Below the pieces are notes generated by a model. The model was not told the origin of the DNA and searched no databases. It saw nothing but the letters and a program-made list of their open reading frames with translations. Below, in pieces: positions 7,054 to 14,676 of a DNA stretch of 31,125 bases (its first letter is position 1; every line of letters begins with the position of its first letter). Origin of the DNA: Anaerolineales bacterium UBA3082 (GTDB taxonomy: Bacteria > Chloroflexota > Anaerolineae > UBA7937); contig DFBK01000004.1 of the NCBI GenBank assembly GCA_002366595.1, positions 736-31,860 of the forward strand, in the 5' to 3' direction. A program made the position numbers and the translations under genes.

Positions 7054-7166
7054 TTAGAAAAGTTGATGTGATTTCACCGGGCCCGATAGGCTGTTTCAAG
7101 CGAAGGCTGTATCGTTGCGCCTTCGTTTTCCTTTATAGCCAAGGCCTTATTAGGAGGTTCCAAGGT

Positions 7167-8081
7167 TTGAAGTCTGTATCTATAGAACTAGATATAACGG
7201 AGACCCTAAGCCCGGCCGAAAAGCAACAGTTCGAGTTACGCACCGGCCTGGCCAAGGCGCCGGTCACCATCATCCTGCCCCCAGGGATAGGCGGCTGCCT
7301 CAAAACGGCCCTTAAAGAGTGTGCGGTGGTTGTGGTTTTCCTCCATGGTTTGGGTGGAGGACGATGGTCCTGGGGCGTCTCACATGGCGCAAACGATCCA
7401 AAAGGGCTGGCTGCTCAGGTATTGCATCCCCTTTGGCACCAGGGCCGAAAAGCGGTGGGGCTAGCGGTGGCCGGCATCGGCCAAGATGGCTCAGAGTTAG
7501 GCCCCACCTCCAAAAGAGGGATCACGCCTCAGAACTACGCTAACCAACTGGAAGAAACCCTACGCTCCTTGCACCTCTTGGAGGCGAAGAAGATCATCGC
7601 CATCGGGCACTCTATGGGAGCAGCAGCAGCCTGGGAATTCGGCAGCAGCCTAGCGGAAAAAGATGGCCCGGCCCCAGATTTGACGGTCGTAGCCCTCTCT
7701 CCAGTTCGAACCCTCACAGAGAGTTGGCTCCTCACCTTCGGTTGCCGCCTCTCAGGTGCCGCCTTGGGTGTGGGCCGCATCTTGAGCACCCTCTTCCATC
7801 CCCTAACGGAACCTGCCACCAAGAAGATAGCCACCCTTGCTGCTGGCCTGAGAGGCCTTGCTCATCAAGGGAGGTTCGCCGGAAACCTAGGAAGGGTAAA
7901 AGGTATGGTGGTGGTAGGCGAGCGCGATTGGGTGGCCCGCCGAGGACTCAAAGAAACCCTGGCCAGGGCGCGCTCTACCTGGCCGGTCTCTCTTTTGCCC
8001 GGCGTGGGCCACAACCTCCTCACCATACCCACTCTGGGGGTGTTCCTCGGCTCCTACATCACCAAATTTCTCCAAGGGTGA
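7167..8081 (+). CDS. Alpha/beta hydrolase, probable serine hydrolase
   Basis: This 304-aa protein has an alpha/beta-hydrolase fold. It shows VVVVFLHGLGGG (strand and oxyanion-hole HG motif), the nucleophile elbow GHSMG with Ser149, a candidate catalytic acid Asp254 in VVGERDWV, and the catalytic His282 in GVGHNLL. The substrate is unknown. I chose TTG at 7167 because TAGGAGG (7151-7157) lies nine bases upstream and the promoter is at 7025-7053. The upstream GTG at 7068 has no ribosome site and would add a Cys/Arg-rich leader unlike the family. It has its own promoter and is followed by a hairpin, so it may be monocistronic. No signal peptide is evident, so it is probably cytoplasmic. Confidence 0.8.
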   Translation: MKSVSIELDITETLSPAEKQQFELRTGLAKAPVTIILPPGIGGCLKTALKECAVVVVFLHGLGGGRWSWGVSHGANDPKGLAAQVLHPLWHQGRKAVGLAVAGIGQDGSELGPTSKRGITPQNYANQLEETLRSLHLLEAKKIIAIGHSMGAAAAWEFGSSLAEKDGPAPDLTVVALSPVRTLTESWLLTFGCRLSGAALGVGRILSTLFHPLTEPATKKIATLAAGLRGLAHQGRFAGNLGRVKGMVVVGERDWVARRGLKETLARARSTWPVSLLPGVGHNLLTIPTLGVFLGSYITKFLQG

Positions 8082-8117
8082 CCCCTCGCTATCTTGATGC
8101 CATAACTCCAAGGACTG

Positions 8118-8143
8118 GCCCCCAGTGGCTTTTCACCGGGGGC
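8118..8143 (+). terminator. Hairpin after the hydrolase gene, possible terminator
   Basis: GCCCCC-A-GTG pairs with CAC-C-GGGGGC around a short T-rich loop. Only a weak T-rich tail (TTCTGACTGTT) follows, so termination may be inefficient or Rho-dependent. It separates the hydrolase gene from the carbamate kinase promoter. Confidence 0.45.
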
Positions 8144-8152
8144 TTCTGACTG

Positions 8153-8181
8153 TTGATAAGAGGCACAAAAGGTGATATAGT
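8153..8181 (+). promoter_or_regulatory. Sigma70-type promoter for carbamate kinase
   Basis: TTGATA (8153-8158), a 17-bp spacer and TATAGT (8176-8181) lie 26 bases before the carbamate kinase ATG. This suggests transcription independent of the upstream hydrolase. Confidence 0.68.
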
Positions 8182-8207
8182 TCGACTAAAGGCGAGGAAG
8201 GTAAGAT

Positions 8208-9149
8208 ATGGCCAAGGTAGCCATAGTAGCCATCGGCGGCAACTCCCTGATCAAAGATAAAGACCACCAAACGGTGCCCGACCAGTTCGCCGCCACTCGG
8301 GAGACCTGCGTCCACATCGCCGATATGATCGAGCAAGGCTGGGAGGTGGTCATCACCCACGGCAATGGCCCCCAGGTAGGCTTCATCCTCCTGCGTTCTG
8401 AGTTGGCTAGCCACGTCCTGCACACCGTTCCTCTGGACTCCTGCGGAGCCGATACCCAAGGGGCCATCGGCTACATGATCCAGCAGAGCCTGGGGAACGA
8501 GTTTCAGAAGCGGGATATCCAAAAGCCCATAGTGACAGTGGTTACCCAGGTGGTGGTAGATAAGGGCGACCCGGCTTTTGAGAACCCCACCAAGCCCATC
8601 GGTCCCTTCTACAACGAGACGAGGGCCAAGAAATACAGCGATGAGGAGGGGTGGCATATCATGGACGACGCCGGCAGGGGCTGGCGGCGGGTGGTCCCCT
8701 CTCCCATACCGATCCGTATCGTGGAGCAGGAGGCTATAAAGGCCCTCATCGACCAAGGGTTCGTGGTCATCGGCGTGGGGGGGGGCGGAATCCCAGTGGT
8801 CGAGGAGGATGGTTCCCTGAGGGGAGTGGAAGCGGTTATCGATAAAGATTACGCCTCGGGGCTTCTGGCCACCGGCATCAACGCTGACCTCTTTCTCATC
8901 TCCACCGCGGTAGAGAGGGTGGCCCTCAACTACGGAAAGCCGAACCAAGTCGACCTAGACCGGATGACCCTGTCAGAGGCCAAGAACTACTTGCAAGAAG
9001 GGCACTTCCCCCCGGGGAGCATGGGGCCCAAAATAAAGGCGGTGATAAAGTTTCTGGAGGAGGGAGGCAAGGAGGCCCTCATCACCTCGCCAGAGAACCT
9101 GGCCCGCGCTCTGCGAGGGGAGACAGGAACAAGAATTACGCCCCATTAG
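8208..9149 (+). CDS. arcC: Carbamate kinase
   Basis: Interconverts carbamoyl phosphate plus ADP with carbamate plus ATP. In a catabolic setting it yields ATP from carbamoyl phosphate produced by a carbamoyltransferase. The 313-aa protein has the amino-acid-kinase fold with family signatures: VAIGGNSLIKD at the N-terminus, VITHGNGPQVGFILLRSEL, DSCGADTQGAIGYMIQQSL, VVTQVVVDKGDPAF, GVGGGGIPVVEE, VIDKDYASGLLA, and SMGPKIKAVIKFLEEGG near the end. The length is normal and no key segment is missing. GAGGAAGG precedes the ATG. It lies with two carbamoyltransferase genes and a decayed YgeY-like gene, which resembles the E. coli ygeW-ygeX-ygeY-hyuA-yqeA arrangement, where yqeA is the carbamate kinase. 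Confidence 0.95.
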   Translation: MAKVAIVAIGGNSLIKDKDHQTVPDQFAATRETCVHIADMIEQGWEVVITHGNGPQVGFILLRSELASHVLHTVPLDSCGADTQGAIGYMIQQSLGNEFQKRDIQKPIVTVVTQVVVDKGDPAFENPTKPIGPFYNETRAKKYSDEEGWHIMDDAGRGWRRVVPSPIPIRIVEQEAIKALIDQGFVVIGVGGGGIPVVEEDGSLRGVEAVIDKDYASGLLATGINADLFLISTAVERVALNYGKPNQVDLDRMTLSEAKNYLQEGHFPPGSMGPKIKAVIKFLEEGGKEALITSPENLARALRGETGTRITPH

Positions 9150-9154
9150 GAGGG

Positions 9155-9259
9155 AAGTGGACGGCCTGCAAGGTCTTCCGCCGCTTCTTGAAGCATGAGA
9201 GGGAACACCTAAGCCATATCGAGGAGGTCTTAGAGGAATACCGAGCCCGCGAGAGATGA
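9155..9259 (+). pseudogene. Possible C-terminal remnant of a DinB-like protein
   Basis: An open stretch reads KWTACKVFRRFLKHEREHL, then SHIEEVLEEYRARER and a TGA at 9257-9259. The W-T-x-R/C-K-V-x-R-R-x-L-x-H-E-x-x-H pattern resembles the last helix of DinB-superfamily proteins, whose histidine binds metal. There is no start codon in frame near the beginning, and the upstream bases belong to the end of arcC. I read it as a decayed fragment. A short genuine peptide is less likely. Confidence 0.42.
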
Positions 9260-9260
9260 G

Positions 9261-10487
9261 ATGGATAACGTTGTCGGCTTGAAATGCGTCCTTTGCGGAG
9301 AGGAATATGGCGCTGATGAGGTGCTCTACGTCTGCCCTAAGCATGGCTATGAGGGCATCTTGGACGTTCAATACGACTACGAACTCATCGGTAAGAGGCT
9401 AACCAAAGAAGGTCTGGCCCAAAACCCCGATTACTCCATCTGGCGGTACAAGCCTCTCCTCCCCGTGGATGCCGAAAGCCCCATCCCCCCTCTCCAGGTG
9501 GGCTGGACCCCCCTCTATCGGGCCCAGCGCTTGGGGGAGAAACTTAGCCTCTCGAACCTCTATTTGAAGGACGACGGGCGGAACCCCACCGCTTCCCTGA
9601 AAGACCGGGCCAGCGCCATCGGGGTAGTGAAAGCCCAAGAATTGGGAAAGAGGATCATCACCTGCGCCTCCACAGGGAATGCGGCCTCCTCTTTGGCCGG
9701 GCTGGCGGCCAGCGTGGGGCTGCGAAACGTCATCTTCGTCCCCGAAAGCGCCCCCAGGGCTAAGGTGGCTCAACTCTTGATCTTCGGGGCCCAGGTAATC
9801 ATGGTAAAAGGCACCTATGATGAGGCTTTCGATCTCTGCCTCGAGGCCTCCGATGAGTTCGGCTGGTATTCGAGGAATACCGCCTATAACCCTTACCTTT
9901 CCGAGGGGAAAAAGACGGCCGCCCTGGAGGTCTGCGAACAGTTGAGTTGGCAAGCGCCGGATAGGGTTTTCGTCTCTGTGGGGGACGGTTGCATCATCGG
10001 CGGCTTGCATAAGGGGTTCAAGGATCTCCTGGCTTTGGGCTTCATAGAGCGCCTCCCAAAACTTGTGGGCGTACAAGCGGAGGGAGCGGCTCCTCTAGTG
10101 CGGGCTTGGAAGACAGGCGCGTTCCAGCCTATGGTGCCTTGCACCATAGCGGATAGCATCTCCGTGGGTGTTCCCCGAGACAGGGTGAAGGCTCTCCGCG
10201 CTGTGCGGGAGAGCGGCGGCCAGTATGTGGCCGTGAGCGATGAGGAGATATTAGAGGCCATGAGGCAACTGGGGAGAGAAGCCATCTTCGCTGAGCCAGC
10301 GGGAGCGGCCGGCTTCGCCGGACTGGTCAAAGTGGCAGACGAGATCGACCCCCAAGAGTTGATAGTCGTCCTGGTGACCGGGAACGGGCTCAAGGATGTG
10401 GAGAGTGCGATTAAGGCCACCAAGGAGCCACCGAAGATAGAACCGACGATGAAAGACCTGCGGCGGTTGAGGGAAGAGCGCCTCTAA
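9261..10487 (+). CDS. thrC: Threonine synthase (PLP-dependent, zinc-ribbon N-terminus)
   Basis: Converts O-phosphohomoserine to threonine and phosphate. This 408-aa protein is a fold-type II PLP enzyme. Its N-terminus has a small zinc-ribbon-like motif (C9, C12, C25, with H28 nearby), common in archaeal and Chloroflexota-type threonine synthases. The PLP lysine is K114 in NPTASLKDRAS, the phosphate-binding region is STGNAASSLAGLAASVG, and GDGCIIGGLHKGF and EPAGAAGFAGL fit the family. The start at 9261 is only one base after the DinB-like remnant, with GAGAG upstream. Its position after carbamate kinase is where E. coli has the PLP enzyme YgeX (diaminopropionate ammonia-lyase) in the analogous cluster, so a different substrate should not be excluded, but the motifs favour threonine synthase. 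Confidence 0.85.
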   Translation: MDNVVGLKCVLCGEEYGADEVLYVCPKHGYEGILDVQYDYELIGKRLTKEGLAQNPDYSIWRYKPLLPVDAESPIPPLQVGWTPLYRAQRLGEKLSLSNLYLKDDGRNPTASLKDRASAIGVVKAQELGKRIITCASTGNAASSLAGLAASVGLRNVIFVPESAPRAKVAQLLIFGAQVIMVKGTYDEAFDLCLEASDEFGWYSRNTAYNPYLSEGKKTAALEVCEQLSWQAPDRVFVSVGDGCIIGGLHKGFKDLLALGFIERLPKLVGVQAEGAAPLVRAWKTGAFQPMVPCTIADSISVGVPRDRVKALRAVRESGGQYVAVSDEEILEAMRQLGREAIFAEPAGAAGFAGLVKVADEIDPQELIVVLVTGNGLKDVESAIKATKEPPKIEPTMKDLRRLREERL

Positions 10488-10495
10488 GGTATACT
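10467..10495 (+). promoter_or_regulatory. Candidate sigma70-type promoter for the second EPS block
   Basis: TTGAGG (10467-10472), a 17-bp spacer and TATACT (10490-10495). The -35 element is inside the end of thrC and the -10 follows its stop. It would give a leader of about 80 bases before the glycosyltransferase at 10585. Confidence 0.55.
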
Positions 10496-10584
10496 TACCG
10501 CGACATATCATGGCTCGTCTTCACCCCGATAGCCTCGCGAACTGTGCGCAAGGCCATTGAAGGGATGGTCGAAAAGCAACCGCT

Positions 10585-11718
10585 ATGAAAGTCGCTATCA
10601 TCCACGACTGGTTGAACCAATACGGGGGAGCAGAACAGGTGCTCTCCGCTCTCCACGAGATGTACCCAGAGGCCCCCATCTACACCTCCATCTATTGGCC
10701 ACAGGCGATGCCCAGGGAGTGGCAGGGGTGGGATATCCGCCCCTCTTGGCTAAACCGCCTGCCTTTCGTAAACCAACATCATCAGCCCTTTCTGCCCCTT
10801 TATCCTTTGGCCTTCGAAGGTTTCGACCTCTCTGACTACGAGTTGATAATCAGCAATAAAAGCGCCTTCTGCCATGGGGTAAGGAGATCACCAGAAACCT
10901 TGCATATCTGCTACTGCCTCACCCCCACCAGGTTCCTATGGAACTATGAGGAATATGTGAAAAGGGAGAGGATACCCTGGTTTATGCGGGCCTTTCTGCC
11001 CCTTTTAATAGATCGGTTGCGCCTCTGGGACCGGGCTGCGGCCGATAGGGTGGACTACTTCGTGGCCATCTCCCAAGAGGTGCGGGAGCGGATCAAGAAG
11101 TTCTACCAACGGGATTCGACCGTCATCTATCCACCGGTGGACATAGAGAGGTTCCAAGCAGCAAGTAGTGCTGAGGATTATTTCCTCATCGTTTCCCGCC
11201 TCATCCCTTATAAGCGGATCGATATCGCCATCCGGACCTTCAACGACCTGGGGCTCCCTCTCCTCATCATCGGCGAGGGGAGAGACGAAAAGAGGCTGAA
11301 AGCCATGGCTGGACCGAACATCGAGTTCCTCGGTCGCCTACCGGATGGGCAGTTAACTTATCACCTGTCCCGTTGCCGAGCCCTCATCTTCCCCGGCCAG
11401 GAGGATTTCGGCCTGGTTCCCCTGGAGGCGATGGCCTGTGGAAGGCCGGTCATCGCCTACGCTGGCGGTGGAGCCTTAGAGACCGTGGTCGAGGGGGAGA
11501 CCGGCCTCTTGTTCAGCCCACAATCGGCCGAAGCCCTGGTAAGGGCGGTCAAAAACTTCGATGCCCGGCGTTTTGATCCCCTCACTATAAGGGCTCATGC
11601 GGCCAAGTACGATCGTAAGAGGTTCAAAGCCCAACTGCAGGGGTTCATAAGAGGAGAGATGGGCCCAGACGGGGAGAGGAGGGTAGTATGGAACTCCGCC
11701 AATATGGGAAGATCGTGA
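10585..11718 (+). CDS. GT4-family glycosyltransferase
   Basis: A retaining glycosyltransferase (377 aa) that would add one sugar to a lipid-linked EPS repeat. The N-terminus MKVAIIHDWLNQYGGAEQVL has the typical acceptor-domain glycine loop. The linker CYCLTPTRFLWNYEEYV and FVAISQEVRERIKKFY precede the C-terminal domain, where YPPVDIERF, FLIVSRLIPYKRIDIAI, LIIGEGRDEKRLKAM, and EDFGLVPLEAMACGRPVIAY with the E-x7-E donor motif are visible. It ends within the next gene (31-bp overlap), so it is co-translated with the first Wzz-like gene. The ribosome site before the ATG is weak (GAAGGGATGG, about 15 bases upstream). Sugar specificity is unknown; the closest generic match is to WbaZ/mannosyltransferase-like GT4 proteins. 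Confidence 0.92.
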   Translation: MKVAIIHDWLNQYGGAEQVLSALHEMYPEAPIYTSIYWPQAMPREWQGWDIRPSWLNRLPFVNQHHQPFLPLYPLAFEGFDLSDYELIISNKSAFCHGVRRSPETLHICYCLTPTRFLWNYEEYVKRERIPWFMRAFLPLLIDRLRLWDRAAADRVDYFVAISQEVRERIKKFYQRDSTVIYPPVDIERFQAASSAEDYFLIVSRLIPYKRIDIAIRTFNDLGLPLLIIGEGRDEKRLKAMAGPNIEFLGRLPDGQLTYHLSRCRALIFPGQEDFGLVPLEAMACGRPVIAYAGGGALETVVEGETGLLFSPQSAEALVRAVKNFDARRFDPLTIRAHAAKYDRKRFKAQLQGFIRGEMGPDGERRVVWNSANMGRS

Positions 11719-12413
11719 GGCGACATTTATGGGTGGTCATCTTACTACCCCTGGTGGCCTTAATAGCAGGCCTCCTCTTCCGTTCCCCCTCCGTTCCTCT
11801 CTACCAGGCTACGGTGCGGGTTACCATCGGCGTGGTCCCCTCTCCCAACACCCCCCCCACAGGTGAGGATCTCTACAATTATGAGTTGGCCTCCGAGTAT
11901 TTCGCCGATGACTTCAGCGAGGTGGTGAAGAGCGGAGCCTTCGCCCAAGATGTGAGCAACCGCCTGAGGCCCCAGGGGGTCGAGGTTGAACCGGGGGCTA
12001 TCCAGGGCTTCACCGTGGCTCAGAAACAGCACCGTATCCTCTCCATCATCATCACCTGGCCCGATCAGGGAGGGGTGAAAGCCATCGCCCAAGCCACCAT
12101 CGCGGCCCTGGAAGAGGAAAGCCATAAATATTTCCCCCAACTGGGGATTGCCGAGGCCCAGCTCTTCGTCATCGATGGCCCCTCCATCCCCGGCTGGGCT
12201 CCCGTAAGACTGGGGCCCTCCCTGCAAGAAAGGCTCGATCTTCCCATCCGACTCCTTTTGGGGCTCATAGCCGGCCTGGGGCTGGCCTTTCTCCTAGACT
12301 ACCTGGACGATGCCATCCGAGAGGCGAAAGAGATGGAGGCTTTGGGGATACCGGTCCTGGGCCGCATCCCCGCCCCTTCTATCTGGGAACGGTTGCGCCG
12401 TTTTAGACCCTAG
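11688..12413 (+). CDS. Wzz/CapA-like polysaccharide chain-length protein 1
   Basis: A membrane protein of 241 aa with the Wzz layout: MELRQYGKIVRRHLWVVILLPLVALIAGLLF (cytoplasmic start and first transmembrane helix), an extracytoplasmic domain of about 160 residues (ATVRVTIGVVPSPN, YFADDFSEVVKS, LSIIITWPD), and a second helix LPIRLLLGLIAGLGLAFLLDYL. It ends in a short cytoplasmic tail with EMEALGIPVLGRIPAP. Such proteins set EPS chain length and, in split BY-kinase systems, activate the kinase. It is the most divergent of three consecutive copies. The start overlaps the preceding glycosyltransferase. It is shorter than Gram-negative Wzc because the kinase is a separate protein, at 13936. Confidence 0.86.
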   Translation: MELRQYGKIVRRHLWVVILLPLVALIAGLLFRSPSVPLYQATVRVTIGVVPSPNTPPTGEDLYNYELASEYFADDFSEVVKSGAFAQDVSNRLRPQGVEVEPGAIQGFTVAQKQHRILSIIITWPDQGGVKAIAQATIAALEEESHKYFPQLGIAEAQLFVIDGPSIPGWAPVRLGPSLQERLDLPIRLLLGLIAGLGLAFLLDYLDDAIREAKEMEALGIPVLGRIPAPSIWERLRRFRP

Positions 12414-12417
12414 CCCT

Positions 12418-12446
12418 TTGCCCGTAGGGGGAAGGTGTGGTAAAAT
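12418..12446 (+). promoter_or_regulatory. Candidate internal promoter before the second Wzz-like gene
   Basis: TTGCCC (12418-12423), a 17-bp spacer and TAAAAT (12441-12446), 26 bases before the ATG at 12473. The 59-bp gap between the first and second Wzz-like genes, in an otherwise overlapping cluster, supports it. Confidence 0.5.
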
Positions 12447-12472
12447 TGTCTTCGCCGATTTAGGAGTCGAGA

Positions 12473-13201
12473 ATGGAGCTGAAACGGTACGCCAGAGTGT
12501 TTCTCAAGCGCGGGTGGATAATCCTCCTGGTGGCGGTGATAACCGCGGCCAGCGCGGTAGTTTTCGCCAAGACGCAGCAAGTTACCTACCGCTCCTCGGC
12601 TACCCTGCAGGTGATCCCTGCCCGACCAGATTTCGGCTTGACGCAGGCCGCGGAGAACCTTCTGAGGCAGTTCTGCTTCCAGATCCAGACCCCGGACCGG
12701 GCTCAAAAGGTCATCGTTCAGTTGGAGTTAGACATCCCACCCGAGAGGTTGCTAGAACACATCACTGCGGCCGCGCGAGCCGACGAGTTCCTCATCCAGA
12801 TCGATGTGGACTGGCCAGACCCGGAGATGACCCAAGAGGTGGCTAACGCTTTGGCTACAGATTTCGCAGAGTACCAAGCCACCCGTAACCTGGGCATCGA
12901 CCGCCGCAGTCAGGTGGACATCCTCGTTCTGGAGCCCGCTAAGTGGGGCCACGTGCAGTGGCCAAAGCCCACCACCTTGGCCCTCTCGGGAGCCATCCTG
13001 GGCTTCCTGCTGGGAGGGCTTCTAGTCTTCGGCCTCGAATATCTAGAGTCAGGTATCATCCATTCTCCTCAAGATGTGGAGCGTTATGTGGGGGTGGCGG
13101 TGATAGGGACCATCCCGGCCATAAACCCCAAGAAGGGGGGCGGTTTTTCGCTGTGGCCTCGGAAACAGAGGGGGCCAGATAAGGACCGATCATGGAATTA
13201 A
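12473..13201 (+). CDS. Wzz/CapA-like polysaccharide chain-length protein 2
   Basis: A 242-aa membrane protein, clearly paralogous to the next gene. It starts MELKRYARVFLKRGWIILLVAVITAASAVVFAKTQ (cytoplasmic end and first helix), continues with YRSSATLQVIPARPDFG and an extracytoplasmic domain, and then a second helix, LALSGAILGFLLGGLLVFGLEYL. The cytoplasmic tail SPQDVERYVGVAVIGTIPAI is the region that contacts the CapB-like kinase in related systems. It overlaps the following gene by 10 bp, so the two are translationally coupled. The C-terminus is basic (LWPRKQRG). Confidence 0.88.
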   Translation: MELKRYARVFLKRGWIILLVAVITAASAVVFAKTQQVTYRSSATLQVIPARPDFGLTQAAENLLRQFCFQIQTPDRAQKVIVQLELDIPPERLLEHITAAARADEFLIQIDVDWPDPEMTQEVANALATDFAEYQATRNLGIDRRSQVDILVLEPAKWGHVQWPKPTTLALSGAILGFLLGGLLVFGLEYLESGIIHSPQDVERYVGVAVIGTIPAINPKKGGGFSLWPRKQRGPDKDRSWN

Positions 13202-13905
13202 AGAAGTACGCACAACTCCTCTGGAGGCGCGGTGGGGTCATCATCTTCATCACTATCTTCACTACCTTGGGGGCTCTCCTCTTCGCCAAGACCCAGAGAC
13301 CTGTCTACCGCGCCCAAGCCACCCTCCAGGTGACCCCAGCGGTCTGGGATTACAACATCGTCCTATCGGCCAATCAACTGCTAACCCAATTCAGCCTCCA
13401 GGCTCACAATACCGCTATGGCCCAACGGGTCCTGGATCGGGTCCCCCTGGCGCTCTCCCCGGAAGAGCTTTTGAAGCGGGTGCACACCATCCCTGAGGAG
13501 GAAAACTTCTTGATCCAGGTCGAGGCCGATCTCCCCGATGGAGAGATGGCCAAACAGGTAGCCAACGCCTTTGCCCAAGAGTTCGTGGATTATCACGGGG
13601 AAAGAAACCTGAGCGTAGACCCTGTCGAGAGGATAGAGATAGCGGTCCTTAAACAGGCCAGGAGTTACTGGCAACACTGGCCGCGGACGAAGCCCTTGCT
13701 CTTAGCAGGGGCCATCTTGGGCCTGGGCTTAGGGGCTCTTTCCGCTCTCCTCTTGGAATACCGGGAGGCTGACGTCATCCGTTCTCCAGAGGATATGGAG
13801 CGGTATGTGGGGGTGGCGGTCTTGGGCTCCATCCCCACCGTCTCCGCCGGGGAAGGGAGCGCCAACCCTGCTCGACGGCGATGGTGGTTCCGCCGCTGTA
13901 GATAA
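13192..13905 (+). CDS. Wzz/CapA-like polysaccharide chain-length protein 3
   Basis: A 237-aa paralogue of the preceding protein. MELKKYAQLLWRRGGVIIFITIFTTLGALLFAKTQ and YRAQATLQVTPAVWDY align with it residue by residue, as do the second helix (LLLAGAILGLGLGALSALLLEY) and the tail SPEDMERYVGVAVLGSIP. The pair clearly arose by tandem duplication. It directly precedes the kinase gene (30 bp), so it is the copy best placed to be the dedicated kinase activator. The C-terminus is Arg-rich. Confidence 0.88.
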   Translation: MELKKYAQLLWRRGGVIIFITIFTTLGALLFAKTQRPVYRAQATLQVTPAVWDYNIVLSANQLLTQFSLQAHNTAMAQRVLDRVPLALSPEELLKRVHTIPEEENFLIQVEADLPDGEMAKQVANAFAQEFVDYHGERNLSVDPVERIEIAVLKQARSYWQHWPRTKPLLLAGAILGLGLGALSALLLEYREADVIRSPEDMERYVGVAVLGSIPTVSAGEGSANPARRRWWFRRCR

Positions 13906-13935
13906 CCCTAATGTGTGCTAATGTGGAGGATGATA

Positions 13936-14622
13936 ATGGCTAACAACCGCCAGGAGAGTCTGGTCACTATTAGCAACCCTCGCTCTCCCATCAGTGAGGC
14001 TTATAGGACTTTGCGCACCAATCTGGAGTTCTCCAGCCTAGATAAGCCCCTCCAGACCATGGTCGTCACCTCCGCTGGGCCCGAGGAGGGGAAATCCACC
14101 ACCCTGGCCAACCTGGCCGTCACCTTGGCCCAGGCGGAAAAGGAGGTGATCCTGGTGGATTGCGACCTCCGCCGCCCCTCTCAACACGAGATCTTTGAGG
14201 TGGGGAACGGCCTAGGGCTGACCAACATGGTCGTCGATGAAGAGGCTTTCAAGAACCCTCCCCTTCAAGAGACGCCGGTCCCGAACCTAAAACTGCTCCC
14301 CAGCGGGCCCCTCCCGCCCAACCCTTCGGAACTTCTGGGTTCCCGGCGGATGGAAGAGATCATCGCCACCTTGCGGGAAAGGGCTGACCTTGTCCTCTTC
14401 GACGCCCCGCCCATCATAGCGGTGACCGATGCGGCGGTCTTAGCCTCCAAGGTGGACGGGGTATTACTAGTGATAAACGCTGGCACCACCAAACGAGATC
14501 ACGTCCAGCGAGCGAAAGCGCTCCTGGAGAAGGTTAACGCCCGCCTAGTAGGGGCGGTCCTCAATAACGTGCGTATGGACATCAGCCTCCATCGCTATTA
14601 TGCGGAACAGAAACAAGCGTAG
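13936..14622 (+). CDS. CapB/CpsD-type bacterial tyrosine kinase
   Basis: A cytoplasmic ParA/MinD-like ATPase that autophosphorylates on tyrosines and, with CapA-like membrane partners, regulates EPS polymerisation. The 228-aa protein shows SPISEAYRTLRTNLEFS, the Walker A motif SAGPEEGKST (46-55, K53), Walker A' VDCDLRRP, and LVLFDAPPI as Walker B. The C-terminus has only one Tyr pair (HRYYAEQKQA), rather than the tyrosine-rich tail of well-studied kinases, so autophosphorylation may be limited. I chose ATG 13936 because GGAGG lies six bases upstream; a GTG at 13915 and ATGs at 13921 and 13930 are in frame but less well placed. It follows three CapA-like genes. Confidence 0.9.
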   Translation: MANNRQESLVTISNPRSPISEAYRTLRTNLEFSSLDKPLQTMVVTSAGPEEGKSTTLANLAVTLAQAEKEVILVDCDLRRPSQHEIFEVGNGLGLTNMVVDEEAFKNPPLQETPVPNLKLLPSGPLPPNPSELLGSRRMEEIIATLRERADLVLFDAPPIIAVTDAAVLASKVDGVLLVINAGTTKRDHVQRAKALLEKVNARLVGAVLNNVRMDISLHRYYAEQKQA

Positions 14623-14663
14623 AGGGGATAAGGACACCGCCTTAACTGGTGCCCACCCCTCTA
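14620..14663 (+). promoter_or_regulatory. Stem-loop in the short gap before rmlA
   Basis: TAGAGGGG (14620-14627, starting at the capB stop codon) pairs perfectly with CCCCTCTA (14656-14663), with a possible inner stem (GGACACC/GGTGCCC, one mismatch). There is no T tract, so it looks like an RNA-stability or translational element rather than a terminator. The rmlA ribosome site (GGAG, 14667-14670) lies just after it. Confidence 0.4.
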
Positions 14664-14676
14664 TATGGAGTACATT

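Noticed and set aside
7068..7166. GTG start at 7068 for the alpha/beta hydrolase
   Set aside because: There is no ribosome site, the leader is Cys/Arg-rich and unlike the family, while TTG 7167 has TAGGAGG nine bases upstream.
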